Source: Capnocytophaga gingivalis ATCC 33624 (GTDB taxonomy: Bacteria; Bacteroidota; Bacteroidia; Flavobacteriales; Flavobacteriaceae). Taken from it: a DNA stretch of 64,000 bases. The position numbers and the translations under genes were made by a program. The stretch is from assembly GCF_000174755.1 (NCBI RefSeq), contig NZ_ACLQ01000016.1:124001-188000 (forward strand). Direction: 5' to 3'. Below the pieces are notes generated by a model. The model was not told the DNA's origin, made no database searches, and was given only the letters and a program-made list of their open reading frames with translations. Below, one piece after another: positions 9,167-19,330 of the stretch. How positions within the stretch are numbered: the first letter of the stretch is position 1; the number at the start of each line of letters is the position of its first letter.

Positions 9167-9724
9167 ATGAAAAAATATTTATACTTTCTACTGGCTATAG
9201 CAACTCTCTTAAGTTGCCATAAGGATAATAAAGAGAAAGAAATCAATGAATGTTGTGGTGCACCCTTCAAATATTTCTATCTCAAAGTAAATAGAAATCT
9301 TGTAAATGAGGATTTTACACCAAAGTTCTCTCTCACAAAAATAACTAATGTTGGAAATGAAAAAGTAGAACTTAGGGACTTTAAGAGGTTTGATAGCGCA
9401 GTCATTTTCGAGTTCGCTGTAATTTACGATCTTGAGAGGTCATTGATAGAAAGAAGTGAAATCTATGACCTTAAAACTACAGACCTCAAAACTGCAAAGA
9501 TTACCATTACAGGACAATTCAAAAGCATACCTAACTGCTGCAATACTCCACAAATTAATAAAGTGCTTCTCAATGGCAAGGAATGGGTTCCTGAGAAAGA
9601 CGCTGAACATGGGTATAATATTTATACCTTAGAGGAAAACCAGCTCAGTGAATCTCCTGCTAACCCTAAAAGTAGGATGATTCCTCATTTCTTTAATGCT
9701 AAAGAATCTCCTAAAACAAAATAG
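9167..9724 (+). CDS. Lipoprotein of unknown function with paired CC motifs
   Basis: I start the gene at the ATG at 9167, giving MKKYLYFLLAIATLLSC, a standard lipoprotein signal; an upstream in-frame TTG would only add two residues. The mature protein carries two Cys-Cys pairs in similar surroundings, E-C-C-G-A-P near the mature N-terminus and N-C-C-N-T-P about 95 residues later, which could form disulfides or a metal site between two related subdomains. I recognise no family. The C-terminal tail is polar and Pro/Ser/Lys-rich. Confidence 0.65.
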   Translation: MKKYLYFLLAIATLLSCHKDNKEKEINECCGAPFKYFYLKVNRNLVNEDFTPKFSLTKITNVGNEKVELRDFKRFDSAVIFEFAVIYDLERSLIERSEIYDLKTTDLKTAKITITGQFKSIPNCCNTPQINKVLLNGKEWVPEKDAEHGYNIYTLEENQLSESPANPKSRMIPHFFNAKESPKTK

Positions 9725-9743
9725 ATCATAAGGAGGAAATATC

Positions 9744-9900
9744 AAAGAGGCTGTCCAAAAAAGTCTAAAATATTGTTTTTCAAGGTTTAAAATGAATATT
9801 TTAAAATTTTATTCTATTGAAAATCAGTTGTTTTAGATCCTGTTGTAGGGGCGATTTGCAAATCGCCCTTCATGAATAAGACTTTTCGGACAGCTTCTTT
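9744..9900. repeat. Long inverted repeat enclosing a dispersed palindrome
   Basis: The sequence at 9744-9766 (AAAGAGGCTGTCCAAAAAAG and three more bases) is repeated inverted, with a few mismatches, at 9879-9900. Inside, 9849-9868 is the perfect 20-base palindrome GGGCGATTTGCAAATCGCCC, a member of the window-wide GTAGGGGCGA family. The outer arms are the same GGCTGTCC stem used by terminators here, pulled apart by about 110 bases, as if DNA had been inserted in a terminator loop. Confidence 0.65.
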
Positions 9901-9909
9901 TTATTTCCT

Positions 9910-9969
9910 TGTAATGGTCACCTGCCTTATAGGAGTATACCTCATCTCCAAATGGATAAGAACAGTAGT
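9910..9969 (+). pseudogene. 3'-end fragment of an HXXEE gene
   Basis: These 60 bases match 6547-6606, the end of the HXXEE gene, with only a handful of changes (for example GTAATGGTCACCTGCCTTAT is shared exactly). The rest of the gene is absent. There is no start codon or usable frame. Confidence 0.7.
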
Positions 9970-9977
9970 CTATAACA

Positions 9978-10021
9978 AATGCCAATAATAATTCATATTT
10001 GTATGAATCATTATTGGCATT
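9978..10021. terminator. Long hairpin between convergent genes
   Basis: Arms of 20 bases (AATGCCAATAATAATTCATA at 9978-9997 and its complement at 10002-10021, one mismatch) flank a TTTG loop. It sits just past the end of ligA, which arrives from the other strand. There is no clear U tract, so it may be a bidirectional stop or a repeat. Confidence 0.5.
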
Positions 10022-10044
10022 AATCATTGATCATTACTCATTAC

Positions 10045-12057
<2,013 letters not shown>

Positions 12058-12096
12058 TTAGGGATTAGTGACTGACCACTGATTTCTGATAAAGTG

Positions 12097-12104
12097 CAAA
12101 AATA
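12097..12104 (-). promoter_or_regulatory. ligA promoter -7 element
   Basis: On the minus strand this reads TATTTTTG, matching TAnnTTTG, 52 bases before the ligA ATG. The -33 element is not clear. Confidence 0.5.
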
Positions 12105-12115
12105 CAAAAAATATC

Positions 12116-12146
12116 TTGTTCCCCTAAAGATAAATACGTAAATTTG
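12116..12146 (+). promoter_or_regulatory. Promoter of the small membrane protein gene
   Basis: TTG (12116-12118), 20 bases, TAAATTTG (12139-12146); the ATG follows at 12181. It is divergent from the ligA promoter. Confidence 0.65.
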
Positions 12147-12180
12147 CAGCTAGAGAATTATCTATAAAATCCTTTGTACT

Positions 12181-12387
12181 ATGGGACATTCATTATCCAA
12201 TGCAACTGCAAAGAAACAAACTGTAACACAAGCGGTTATCTTTGGCGTAGGACTATTTGCTTTGCTCTTTTTAGTCCTTAAGTTTGTCAATGGCTACTCA
12301 GCTATGGGCGCTCTCTTTATCTTTGGAGTAACAGCCATATTGGCGGCTATCACTTGGGGAATAGTAAGCCACTATCTGAAGAAATAG
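12181..12387 (+). CDS. Small two-helix membrane protein, unknown
   Basis: The 68-residue protein has a short polar N-terminus and two hydrophobic helices at about residues 17-37 and 43-63, ending in K-K, which suggests both termini are cytoplasmic. It has its own good promoter and a clear ATG, so I accept it as real. No family is recognised. Confidence 0.6.
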   Translation: MGHSLSNATAKKQTVTQAVIFGVGLFALLFLVLKFVNGYSAMGALFIFGVTAILAAITWGIVSHYLKK

Positions 12388-12464
12388 TGGTTAGTGGTTT
12401 CAAGAGTAGAACTACAAATTCAACTCTTGATTGGCATTAGTAACTCAAAATAAAAACTCAGAAC

Positions 12465-12785
12465 TTGAAAAGTATTGCATTCATATTAGGTCTTTATCTT
12501 CTGGCATTGTTGGTATTGCCATGTAGTGATATGCCTATATATGAGGGCAATGATACGGCTGAGATGAGTGCATCTCACTCTCATTCTTCTGGTGATATAG
12601 ACCTATGCAACCCGCTATGTATCTGCAATTGCTGCCAAATGGTACTTTCTCTTCCTGTCTCTGAAGAGACGCCCTTGGAAACACTTTCTCCTATTATAGA
12701 AACCAAACACTTGATTTCCTACCCCTATATTATTATAGATTCCTCCTACTTGCGAAATATCTGGGTTCCTCCTAAAATAGCTTAA
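12465..12785 (+). CDS. Small secreted His/Cys protein, DUF6660-like
   Basis: The 106-residue product starts at a TTG (12465), since no ATG is available, and has an N-terminal signal segment (K-S-I-A-F-I-L-G-L-Y-L-L) followed by P-C-S-D, a His/Ser run (S-H-S-H-S-S) and C-N-P-L-C-I-C-N-C-C. These are the hallmarks of the short DUF6660-type proteins commonly encoded just upstream of TonB receptors linked to metal handling in Bacteroidota. The TonB receptor gene follows within about 100 bases. A role in metal binding is inferred from the Cys/His content and context. Confidence 0.65.
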   Translation: MKSIAFILGLYLLALLVLPCSDMPIYEGNDTAEMSASHSHSSGDIDLCNPLCICNCCQMVLSLPVSEETPLETLSPIIETKHLISYPYIIIDSSYLRNIWVPPKIA

Positions 12786-12798
12786 TTCTTCAACATAA

Positions 12799-12822
12799 GG
12801 GTGAATTGCCATTCGCCCCTAC
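12799..12822 (+). repeat. Dispersed palindrome, copy between DUF6660-like and TonB genes
   Basis: GGGTGAATTGCCATTCGCCC then CTAC; the arms GGGTGAAT and ATTCGCCC pair with one G-U. Other members lie at 1743, 9845, 48603 and 49776. Confidence 0.7.
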
Positions 12823-12888
12823 TTTACTTTGACTGGTGCGTTTTTGTAATTCGTGCCAACATTATCTATTTATTACATACAAAATTCC

Positions 12889-15048
12889 ATGAAAAATATC
12901 ATTATACTGCTCTTTGTTCTCTTTGGCGGTAGTATCCTCTATGGGCAGGAGCAAAAAATAAGCGGACATATTACCTCCGCAACGGATAAAACACCTCTTT
13001 TGGGCGTTTCCATACGCATCAAAGACACTCCAAGAGGCACTACTACCAATGAACAAGGAGATTTCTCTATCAAAGCAGCCTCTGGAGAGGTACTAGTATT
13101 CTCCTTTATTGGATTTAGAAGCCTTGAATACACTATTACCCAGACTAATATTCCCCTTATCCTTGAATTAGAGGAAGAAGAGACCGAGCTGGAGGGGCTG
13201 ACTATCACCTCCACACGTAGTAGCCGTACCATAGAGAAAGTGCCTACTCGTATTGAGCTTATTACAGCTGAAGAGCTAGATGAAAAAGGCAACATGCGCC
13301 CCAGTGATTTGCGGATGCTACTGAGTGAAAGCACTGGTATACAAGTACAGACAACCTCTCCAATCAGTGCCAATGCAGGTATTCGTATCCAAGGATTGGA
13401 TGGGCGCTATACCCAGATACTCAAGGACGGATTCCCTGCTTACTCTGGAGCTGCCAGTGGCTTGGGTTTGCTGCAAACGCCCCCCTTGGACCTCAAGCAG
13501 GTGGAAGTCATCAAGGGTACCAGCTCCACCCTCTATGGAGGAGGTGCCATAGCAGGATTGGTCAATCTGATCTCTAAGACCCCTACCCCAGCGAGAGAGC
13601 TACTTTTTCATATAGACGTCACATCGGCTAAGGGATTAAACTTGAATGCATTCTATGGACAAAAATTCAATCATGTAGGTACCACTCTTTTTGCTTCTCA
13701 TAGCAGAAACCAAGCCTATGCACCAAGTGACACTCCCTTTTCTGCCATTCCTCGCTTTGAACGCTGGGTAGTGAATCCCAAGCTATTCCTCTATTTTGAC
13801 GAAGACACCTCGCTGAACATAGGGATAAATGCCATGGTGGAGCAGCGGTTAGGAGGACATATAGAGTACTTAAGGGGCAATACCGACCCTGCCTATCACT
13901 ATTTTGAGGAAAACAATACCCATCGCTATGGTGGCCAGCTAACATTTGACCACCATATAAGTGAGGATTCCCGATTCCAGCTAAAGAGTAGTATTAACTA
14001 CTTCCAAAGAGAAATTGTCCTGCCTGATTATCGTTTTTCAGGAACACAGCTAAGCAGCTTTACAGAAGGGTTCTATGGTTTGGAAAGAGAAAAAACAGAC
14101 TGGATTATAGGAGTAACCCTTTTAGATCATCGTTTTAAGGAACAGCCTCTTACTACCTTCCCTTTGAGAGATGAGCAGGAGATGATTGTAGGAGGATTTG
14201 CCCAAAATACTTGGAAAACCGCCCCATGGTTGGAGATAGAAAGTGGTTTGCGCACCGATTTTGTCAAAGACTATGGATGGGTAGTACTTCCTAGGCTAGC
14301 CAGCCTCTTTCACCTATCAGAGAAACTCACTTCCCGCATATCAGGCGGATTGGGGTATAAAACACCTACCTTATTCACAGAGGAAAGCGAACGATTTCAT
14401 TATCAAAACATCTTGCCTGTGAGTAGCCAAAAGAATCGGTTGGAGAAGAGTTATGGCGCCAACTTTGATATTAATTACCAGACCCTTTTAGGAGAGGAAT
14501 GGACTCTGAGTATCAATCAACTCTTTTTCTATACCTACTTAGACCATCCGCTATTGCTGGAAAACCTATCACCTAAGAAGTATCACCTAACCAATATAGA
14601 AGGGCATATCCACACCAAAGGATTGGAAACCAATGTAAAAATAGGTTACAAAGACTTCAAACTTTTCTTGGGTTACACCCTAACCAACACTCAATTACAT
14701 GAGGGAGATGTCTTTACGGACAATCTGCTTACTGCTAAGCACCGTACCAACTCTATTTTGTTTTACGAAGTGGAAGATAAGTGGAAAATCGGGTTAGAAG
14801 CCTATTATTTCAGTTCACAGCTGCTGAGTGATGGAGAGCGTGGGCATCCTTACTGGATGACAGGTTTTATAGTAGAGAAATTATGGAAACATTGTTCTGT
14901 TTATATCAATTTTGAAAACTTCTTGGATGTACGTCAGACCCGTTTTGGAAGTATCTATACAGGTAGTGAACGTGCTCCCGTATTCAAAGATATCTATGCT
15001 CCCTTGGACGGTTTTGTGTTCAACGGAGGTATTAAGCTCAAGCTATAA
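12889..15048 (+). CDS. TonB-dependent outer-membrane receptor
   Basis: I choose the ATG at 12889, which gives M-K-N-I-I-I-L-L-F-V-L-F-G-G and a Sec signal ending near Y-G-Q; an upstream GTG would only add 12 non-signal residues. The mature protein has a carboxypeptidase-regulatory-like (CarbopepD_reg_2) domain at about residues 20-105, then a plug domain (S-T-G-I-Q-V-Q, G-L-D-G-R-Y-T-Q-I-L, V-E-V-I-K-G-T-S-S-T-L-Y-G) and a 22-strand barrel to the C-terminal L-K-L. Size (719 residues) is typical of siderophore or metal receptors. The upstream Cys/His-rich small protein hints at a metal substrate, which is inference only. Confidence 0.92.
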   Translation: MKNIIILLFVLFGGSILYGQEQKISGHITSATDKTPLLGVSIRIKDTPRGTTTNEQGDFSIKAASGEVLVFSFIGFRSLEYTITQTNIPLILELEEEETELEGLTITSTRSSRTIEKVPTRIELITAEELDEKGNMRPSDLRMLLSESTGIQVQTTSPISANAGIRIQGLDGRYTQILKDGFPAYSGAASGLGLLQTPPLDLKQVEVIKGTSSTLYGGGAIAGLVNLISKTPTPARELLFHIDVTSAKGLNLNAFYGQKFNHVGTTLFASHSRNQAYAPSDTPFSAIPRFERWVVNPKLFLYFDEDTSLNIGINAMVEQRLGGHIEYLRGNTDPAYHYFEENNTHRYGGQLTFDHHISEDSRFQLKSSINYFQREIVLPDYRFSGTQLSSFTEGFYGLEREKTDWIIGVTLLDHRFKEQPLTTFPLRDEQEMIVGGFAQNTWKTAPWLEIESGLRTDFVKDYGWVVLPRLASLFHLSEKLTSRISGGLGYKTPTLFTEESERFHYQNILPVSSQKNRLEKSYGANFDINYQTLLGEEWTLSINQLFFYTYLDHPLLLENLSPKKYHLTNIEGHIHTKGLETNVKIGYKDFKLFLGYTLTNTQLHEGDVFTDNLLTAKHRTNSILFYEVEDKWKIGLEAYYFSSQLLSDGERGHPYWMTGFIVEKLWKHCSVYINFENFLDVRQTRFGSIYTGSERAPVFKDIYAPLDGFVFNGGIKLKL

Positions 15049-15053
15049 GAAAA

Positions 15054-15090
15054 AGGCTGTCCTGCTTTCGCGGGACAGCCTCTCTTTTTT
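15054..15090 (+). terminator. Terminator after the TonB receptor gene
   Basis: AGGCTGTCCTG pairs with CGGGACAGCCT in the stem at 15054-15081 and is followed by TCTCTTTTTT. It also sits where a terminator would sit for the gdhA fragment on the opposite strand, just as at the intact gdhA. Confidence 0.8.
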
Positions 15091-15111
15091 GAAGACAACT
15101 ATATTCAATTA

Positions 15112-15378
15112 TTAAATCACTCCTTGGTCGAGCATCGCATGGGCTACTTTCATGAATCCAGCGATATTAGCTCCTTTTACATAGTTGATATATCCTTCTT
15201 CTTGTCCGTACTTGAGGCAAGCGTTGTGGATAGACTCCATGATCTGGTGAAGCTTAGCATCTACCTCTTCGGAAGTCCAAGAAAGGTGAGTGGCGTTCTG
15301 AGTCATTTCCAGACCAGAAGTAGCTACCCCACCGGCATTGACAGCCTTACCTGGGGCGAAAGGCAACTTAGCATCTTG
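15112..15378 (-). pseudogene. 3' fragment of gdhA
   Basis: From about 15378 down to the stop at 15112 the minus strand encodes the last 88 or so residues of glutamate dehydrogenase, almost identical in DNA to the end of the intact gdhA (24853 to about 25119), with only a few substitutions. Homology stops abruptly at GCATCTTG. The rest of the gene and its promoter are missing, so no enzyme can be made. The fragment keeps the same downstream hairpin arrangement as the intact gene, suggesting that the copied unit was the gene end together with its terminator. Confidence 0.9.
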
Positions 15379-15407
15379 TGCATAAGGTAAATAAAAAGGT
15401 ACTTTCC

Positions 15408-15438
15408 TTTGATAGCCCGCTATTTTTCATTATCTTTG
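15408..15438 (+). promoter_or_regulatory. Promoter of the 15511 gene
   Basis: TTTG (15408-15411), 19 bases, TATCTTTG (15431-15438). Confidence 0.65.
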
Positions 15439-15510
15439 CTCTTTTGAGGCGGCAAGGAACAATCGTCAGTGTATAGAGGTTACAATCTCCCCCCAAAAAC
15501 CTAAACAAAA

Positions 15511-15861
15511 ATGATGATAGAAGAAAAATATCACGAACTTGTAAAGCAATGTGAAGAATTAGACTATTCCGATATAAATACCATATTTGAATACGCTAAC
15601 CATAAACTTTCCAAACATTCTTGGGAGTTAGCTTTGGTTATCATGGTGAATATTTGTATAAAACATCCAGACCTTCCTGCAGATGAATTGTCAGATCATA
15701 TTTTTTTAGTAATGGAATATGAAGGTACTGAAACAACTTATAAGTATATGAGACAAAAGTATCAGAAAACTGAGGATATAGCTGTAAAGGAGATCTTAAG
15801 TTTGTTAATGGAAGTGTTAGAAGCTAAATATGCTAAAATGGGAATATTCTTAAAGAGATAG
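15511..15861 (+). CDS. Small helical protein of unknown function
   Basis: The product is 116 residues (or 115 from the second ATG), acidic and predicted all-helical, with no signal or membrane segment. I recognise no family. It has a good promoter 70 bases upstream and AT-rich codons unlike the flanking housekeeping genes. Its setting, next to broken gene fragments, is like that of orphan immunity genes, but that is only a contextual guess. Confidence 0.55.
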   Translation: MMIEEKYHELVKQCEELDYSDINTIFEYANHKLSKHSWELALVIMVNICIKHPDLPADELSDHIFLVMEYEGTETTYKYMRQKYQKTEDIAVKEILSLLMEVLEAKYAKMGIFLKR

Positions 15862-16053
15862 TAGGAGATCTATTACCTTCGCTGGCACATTTCTTGTAGC
15901 TCATTCCTATCATCCCAAGAGCTTGTAGCTTTGTTACCAACTTAGATAGTATCACTTATAGGTTTAGAAACGATGCCTTTGGCAGGTGTTCAGAGAAACG
16001 CTATATGAGCTCTACCTTCCGCTTTGTACCAACAGCTAAACTCGTAAGATGAT

Positions 16054-16544
16054 ATGATTCCCTCTAAATCTATATCTATAGATATACCTAATGCTATATC
16101 AGCAATAGATTATCAAAAATCATCAATAGGAAAGAATTTAGGAACATATGATGTAAAATTGATCCCATCTCTGAAGTATTAAGAGAAGAAGGGGTAAATA
16201 TTCCTAAATCCCCTTTAGGGCAAATGAAATATTTAAAAGAATTAGGTATGGCATACTTTTTATATAGAAAAGATTTAGCTTTTTTTGTATCTCCTAAAAT
16301 TGCAGAATGTATCATTAATAATGTAGAAATAGAAGATTCGGAGATTATGGCTATAACTTTTACTTTTCTAGGTGATCGATATAAAACGATTATAGATAGA
16401 GAATTTGCAAGCAAATACTATATTGTGAATGAAGATGTTTTTGATTTAGAAACAAATCATAAAGAAGAATTATTTTTTGAGTTACAACCTGTCCCTTATT
16501 CATTATTTAAGAATTTTATCTCTAAGAATAATATACATTGGTAG
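16054..16544 (+). pseudogene. Frameshifted gene of unknown function
   Basis: An ATG at 16054 opens a frame of 42 codons ending at 16182, and a second frame running into the ATG at 16224 continues to 16544. The second frame is open from just after a stop at 16149-16151, so the two frames overlap. Adding one A to the AAAA run near 16155-16158 would join them into a protein of about 163 residues (reading D-V-K-I-D-P-I-S-E-V-L-R-E-E-G across the join). The intact part, 106 residues from 16224, has no recognised domain. Either the gene is decayed or the run is a sequencing or phase-variable site. The region from 15862 to 16053 holds no clear gene, only short frames such as R-F-R-N-D-A-F-G-R-C that look like remnants. 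Confidence 0.55.
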
Positions 16545-16678
16545 TAGGCAATGTATCAGCTGTGTTGCTAAAATTACAACAACTTAACAATCAATACAAT
16601 ACAAAAGAACTGCCCTACTATTTCCTTTTACCCACCATAGAGATAAGCGTTTTTAAGCCTATAATGGCACAAAATCAA

Positions 16679-17161
16679 TTATAAGTCGGTATAGTATTTT
16701 TGTCGACGTGTTTCTCTAGATTTGTTATCCTTGCTATAAATCTCTTCATAATCAGGAGTATAGAGCGCATCAGGGACTACATTGTAGTCAAATATTACCT
16801 CTGCTTCTCCATCGGGGATATTGCCATAGATCTTAATAAAGTGCTTGACATAGCCTATATTTTTCTTGCTATCATTAACAATCCTAATTGTCCCTATCTC
16901 CCCTGCTCGGATAAGGCCTATAGCATTTTTATCTACTGCCATACAGCCACAGGAAGTTTGTACATCGGTGATTTTGAGAAAATGTTTTCCTGTATTCTTG
17001 ATATTGATATTAATCTCAAACTTCTCGCCTTGTACTACAGGGTAATAATGGCGCACAGGGTCCATAATCTCTATGGAGGTAGGTGGATATAGCTCTGAAG
17101 CATCACGACAGCTCGCTAAGAAAAGACTTGCAAAAGATAGATATATCAGTAAAAATCTCAT
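16679..17161 (-). CDS. DUF1573-domain lipoprotein
   Basis: The 160-residue product has a lipoprotein signal (M-R-F-L-L-I-Y-L-S-F-A-S-L-F-L-A-S-C) and an Ig-like DUF1573 domain at about residues 40-130 with the diagnostic T-S-C-G-C motif and the I-N-I-K-N-T-G-K strand. DUF1573 proteins are abundant in Bacteroidota and are thought to be structural or carbohydrate-associated periplasmic modules. It is the last gene of the minus-strand exopolysaccharide-type operon, 27 bases after the DUF4838 gene. Confidence 0.8.
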   Translation of the reverse strand: MRFLLIYLSFASLFLASCRDASELYPPTSIEIMDPVRHYYPVVQGEKFEININIKNTGKHFLKITDVQTSCGCMAVDKNAIGLIRAGEIGTIRIVNDSKKNIGYVKHFIKIYGNIPDGEAEVIFDYNVVPDALYTPDYEEIYSKDNKSRETRRQKYYTDL

Positions 17162-17188
17162 TGTTTTAGGATTAAAGGGTTTTAGAAA

Positions 17189-19330
17189 TTAAGGAATTAG
17201 GCGAATCTCAGAAGTGGCTAACAAGTTACGTTCGTTAGTCCTATTCCTATAGATCCGTACTTGGGTTACATCACTATCGCTCAGGTCTATATCTGTCGTA
17301 AGAGTACGAGCGAGTACCCCTGCTTGCGGGGGTGGGAGCATTGTCTTATAGAGCTTACTATTTTTGTAAATCTCTATTTTTGTCGGCATATAGAAGCGGC
17401 TCTTTTCATCCTGCAGGAAAGTAAGGGCTATTTTTTTTGCTTTTTTAGCTTCGGGGGGAAGCTGTACCTTCAGGTCATCTACGGAATTAATCACCCAACC
17501 GATATGATAATCCAAAGGAAAGCCCTCTACCCCATCGGTAAGGGGGGAGAGGTCTTGGTAGTCTTCGTCCAAGGTACACTGTACTTGCAAGGGCTTTCCT
17601 AAGAGCAAGTTTTGGAAATCAGCCCGTGCAAGCAAGCTATTCCATTGCTCTATATAGCCCTTGACGGAGCCTTTCTCTTCTTCCTGATAGCGTGCCATTT
17701 CCTTGTATTTTTCGCTAGTGGCTAAGGCAGCGAGCCACTGTTGCACCTCAGGGCGTGGCTGTAGGGTATTTGCTTGGCGCTGGGCAAAGCCATAGCTACT
17801 ATATCCCTGCCTATAGGCGAGCTGTAGGCGGGTAAAGCTAAGTGCTGCATAGAGCTTCTCTAAGGCTTTGCTTTCCTCCCCTTGTGCCTCGAAGCGTAGC
17901 GTAGATAGCTTATCATAGAAGTTCACAAACTGTGCCGGATCGAGATAAGTCTCCTGAGCATGGGCGAAATTCCCATAGGACTGTAGGGGTTTGCTTTGCT
18001 GCTGTTGGGCATTCTCCAAGGAAAGATAATAGGCGGTTAGTTCTGCCCCTGATACAGGATAGTATTGTCGGAAGAATCGAGTAACCAGCTCGTCCACCGA
18101 GAGGGTCTCATCTATGAGCAAAGAGGTGATGACAAAGGTCTGCACATCGGCGAAGGTGCTATAATCATAACCACTTCCATTGACAAATACTCCTTTGACG
18201 CCTTTCTCCTTGAATACCTTCAACTGCTTTTGGAACCCCTTTAGGATAGGATAAGGAGTGAAGTAATCGTCGAAATCACAAGCATAGTCCCATAGGTATA
18301 GGTCATTCGTCTTAGCCTTCCATTGTGAAAGGGTATGATAGAAGGTTTCTGTAACTTTGCCACTGGGCAGGGCTATCCCTTTGGGTAAATCGATAGTGCT
18401 TATAATCACTCCCGTATTATCAGCCAATCTCTCCGTGGGAGGAGTGCGGGTGGTGCGATAGCCGGAGGTATAGAAAGTATGCTTAGGAAAGCGCTTGGCA
18501 AGCTTATTGACCAGATAACTCACCGAGGGGGTGGCATTGGTGGGGGTACTCCCCAGTGATTTATTCTTAGGGGTATCACTCACTATAGGGTTATCATTGG
18601 GCATGATGACAAACTTCATAGGGGGTTCCGCACCAAAGTTGTCTATGATGTAGTGCTCTACTTCTTGGTAAAGGGCATCGGAGGCAAAGTCCAGCTGGGA
18701 TTCATTGAGCTTGCCCTCTACCGTAGCATAGAGAGCCTTGTTGTTCTTGTCTATCACTTTAGAGAGGTTGTGCCCCCATAGTCCCCAATCTATTTCTACA
18801 TTGTGGGTGTTATAGATTTGGTTATATTCTTGGTTTAGGTTAGGGAGGAAATGTGGTTCACGGTAAGCAAAGGCAAAAGAAGCACATCCTTTACCGAGGT
18901 TGATGATAGATGGGTTCAGGTCGGGCGCCTCTACCGAAGGATCGTCTTCGCTGATGCGCTTTATCATTTGGTATATCAGCCACTGGAGGCCTCGCTCCGT
19001 CCGGGCGGTAAGCAGCCACTGTTGCCCATCATTCTTCAGACAATAGTCCGTGGAGAGGGCAGTGTTCACCTTTACTTTCAGGGTGAGATAATCCTTCTGT
19101 GAACTTGCCAAGAGCACCCGCTGGCGATCGGTTACTCTGTTTCTGAGATGATCATAGAAGTACTGTGCCCATTTTTCATCTATGTCGGAGGCATGGAGTT
19201 GCGTGGAGATGGCATAGCCCTTCGCCCTGAGAGAGATAGGTACCTCAGCAGCTGCGGCCGTACTCTCGGCATTGCTCTGACAGGTGCCCAACAGGAGAAA
19301 ATAAAGGGTTACTATACTAAAACGAAACAT
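17189..19330 (-). CDS. DUF4838 glycoside-hydrolase-like exported protein
   Basis: The 713-residue product has a signal peptide that may be a lipoprotein signal (L-L-L-G-T-C-Q-S). An N-terminal GH67/GH20-type accessory domain at about residues 40-135 precedes a DUF4838 TIM-barrel-like domain, recognisable from W-G-L-W-G-H, T-F-Y-T-S-G-Y-R-T-T, L-W-D-Y-A-C-D-F-D-D-Y and G-V-F-V-N-G-S-G. A C-terminal beta-sandwich (about 590-713) is probably carbohydrate-binding. Its start overlaps the end of the TPR/barrel gene by 14 bases. In this operon it takes the place held by PgaB-like hydrolases in synthase-dependent polysaccharide systems, so I infer that it trims or modifies the exported polymer. Catalytic residues cannot be assigned by eye. 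Confidence 0.7.
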   Translation of the reverse strand: MFRFSIVTLYFLLLGTCQSNAESTAAAAEVPISLRAKGYAISTQLHASDIDEKWAQYFYDHLRNRVTDRQRVLLASSQKDYLTLKVKVNTALSTDYCLKNDGQQWLLTARTERGLQWLIYQMIKRISEDDPSVEAPDLNPSIINLGKGCASFAFAYREPHFLPNLNQEYNQIYNTHNVEIDWGLWGHNLSKVIDKNNKALYATVEGKLNESQLDFASDALYQEVEHYIIDNFGAEPPMKFVIMPNDNPIVSDTPKNKSLGSTPTNATPSVSYLVNKLAKRFPKHTFYTSGYRTTRTPPTERLADNTGVIISTIDLPKGIALPSGKVTETFYHTLSQWKAKTNDLYLWDYACDFDDYFTPYPILKGFQKQLKVFKEKGVKGVFVNGSGYDYSTFADVQTFVITSLLIDETLSVDELVTRFFRQYYPVSGAELTAYYLSLENAQQQQSKPLQSYGNFAHAQETYLDPAQFVNFYDKLSTLRFEAQGEESKALEKLYAALSFTRLQLAYRQGYSSYGFAQRQANTLQPRPEVQQWLAALATSEKYKEMARYQEEEKGSVKGYIEQWNSLLARADFQNLLLGKPLQVQCTLDEDYQDLSPLTDGVEGFPLDYHIGWVINSVDDLKVQLPPEAKKAKKIALTFLQDEKSRFYMPTKIEIYKNSKLYKTMLPPPQAGVLARTLTTDIDLSDSDVTQVRIYRNRTNERNLLATSEIRLIP

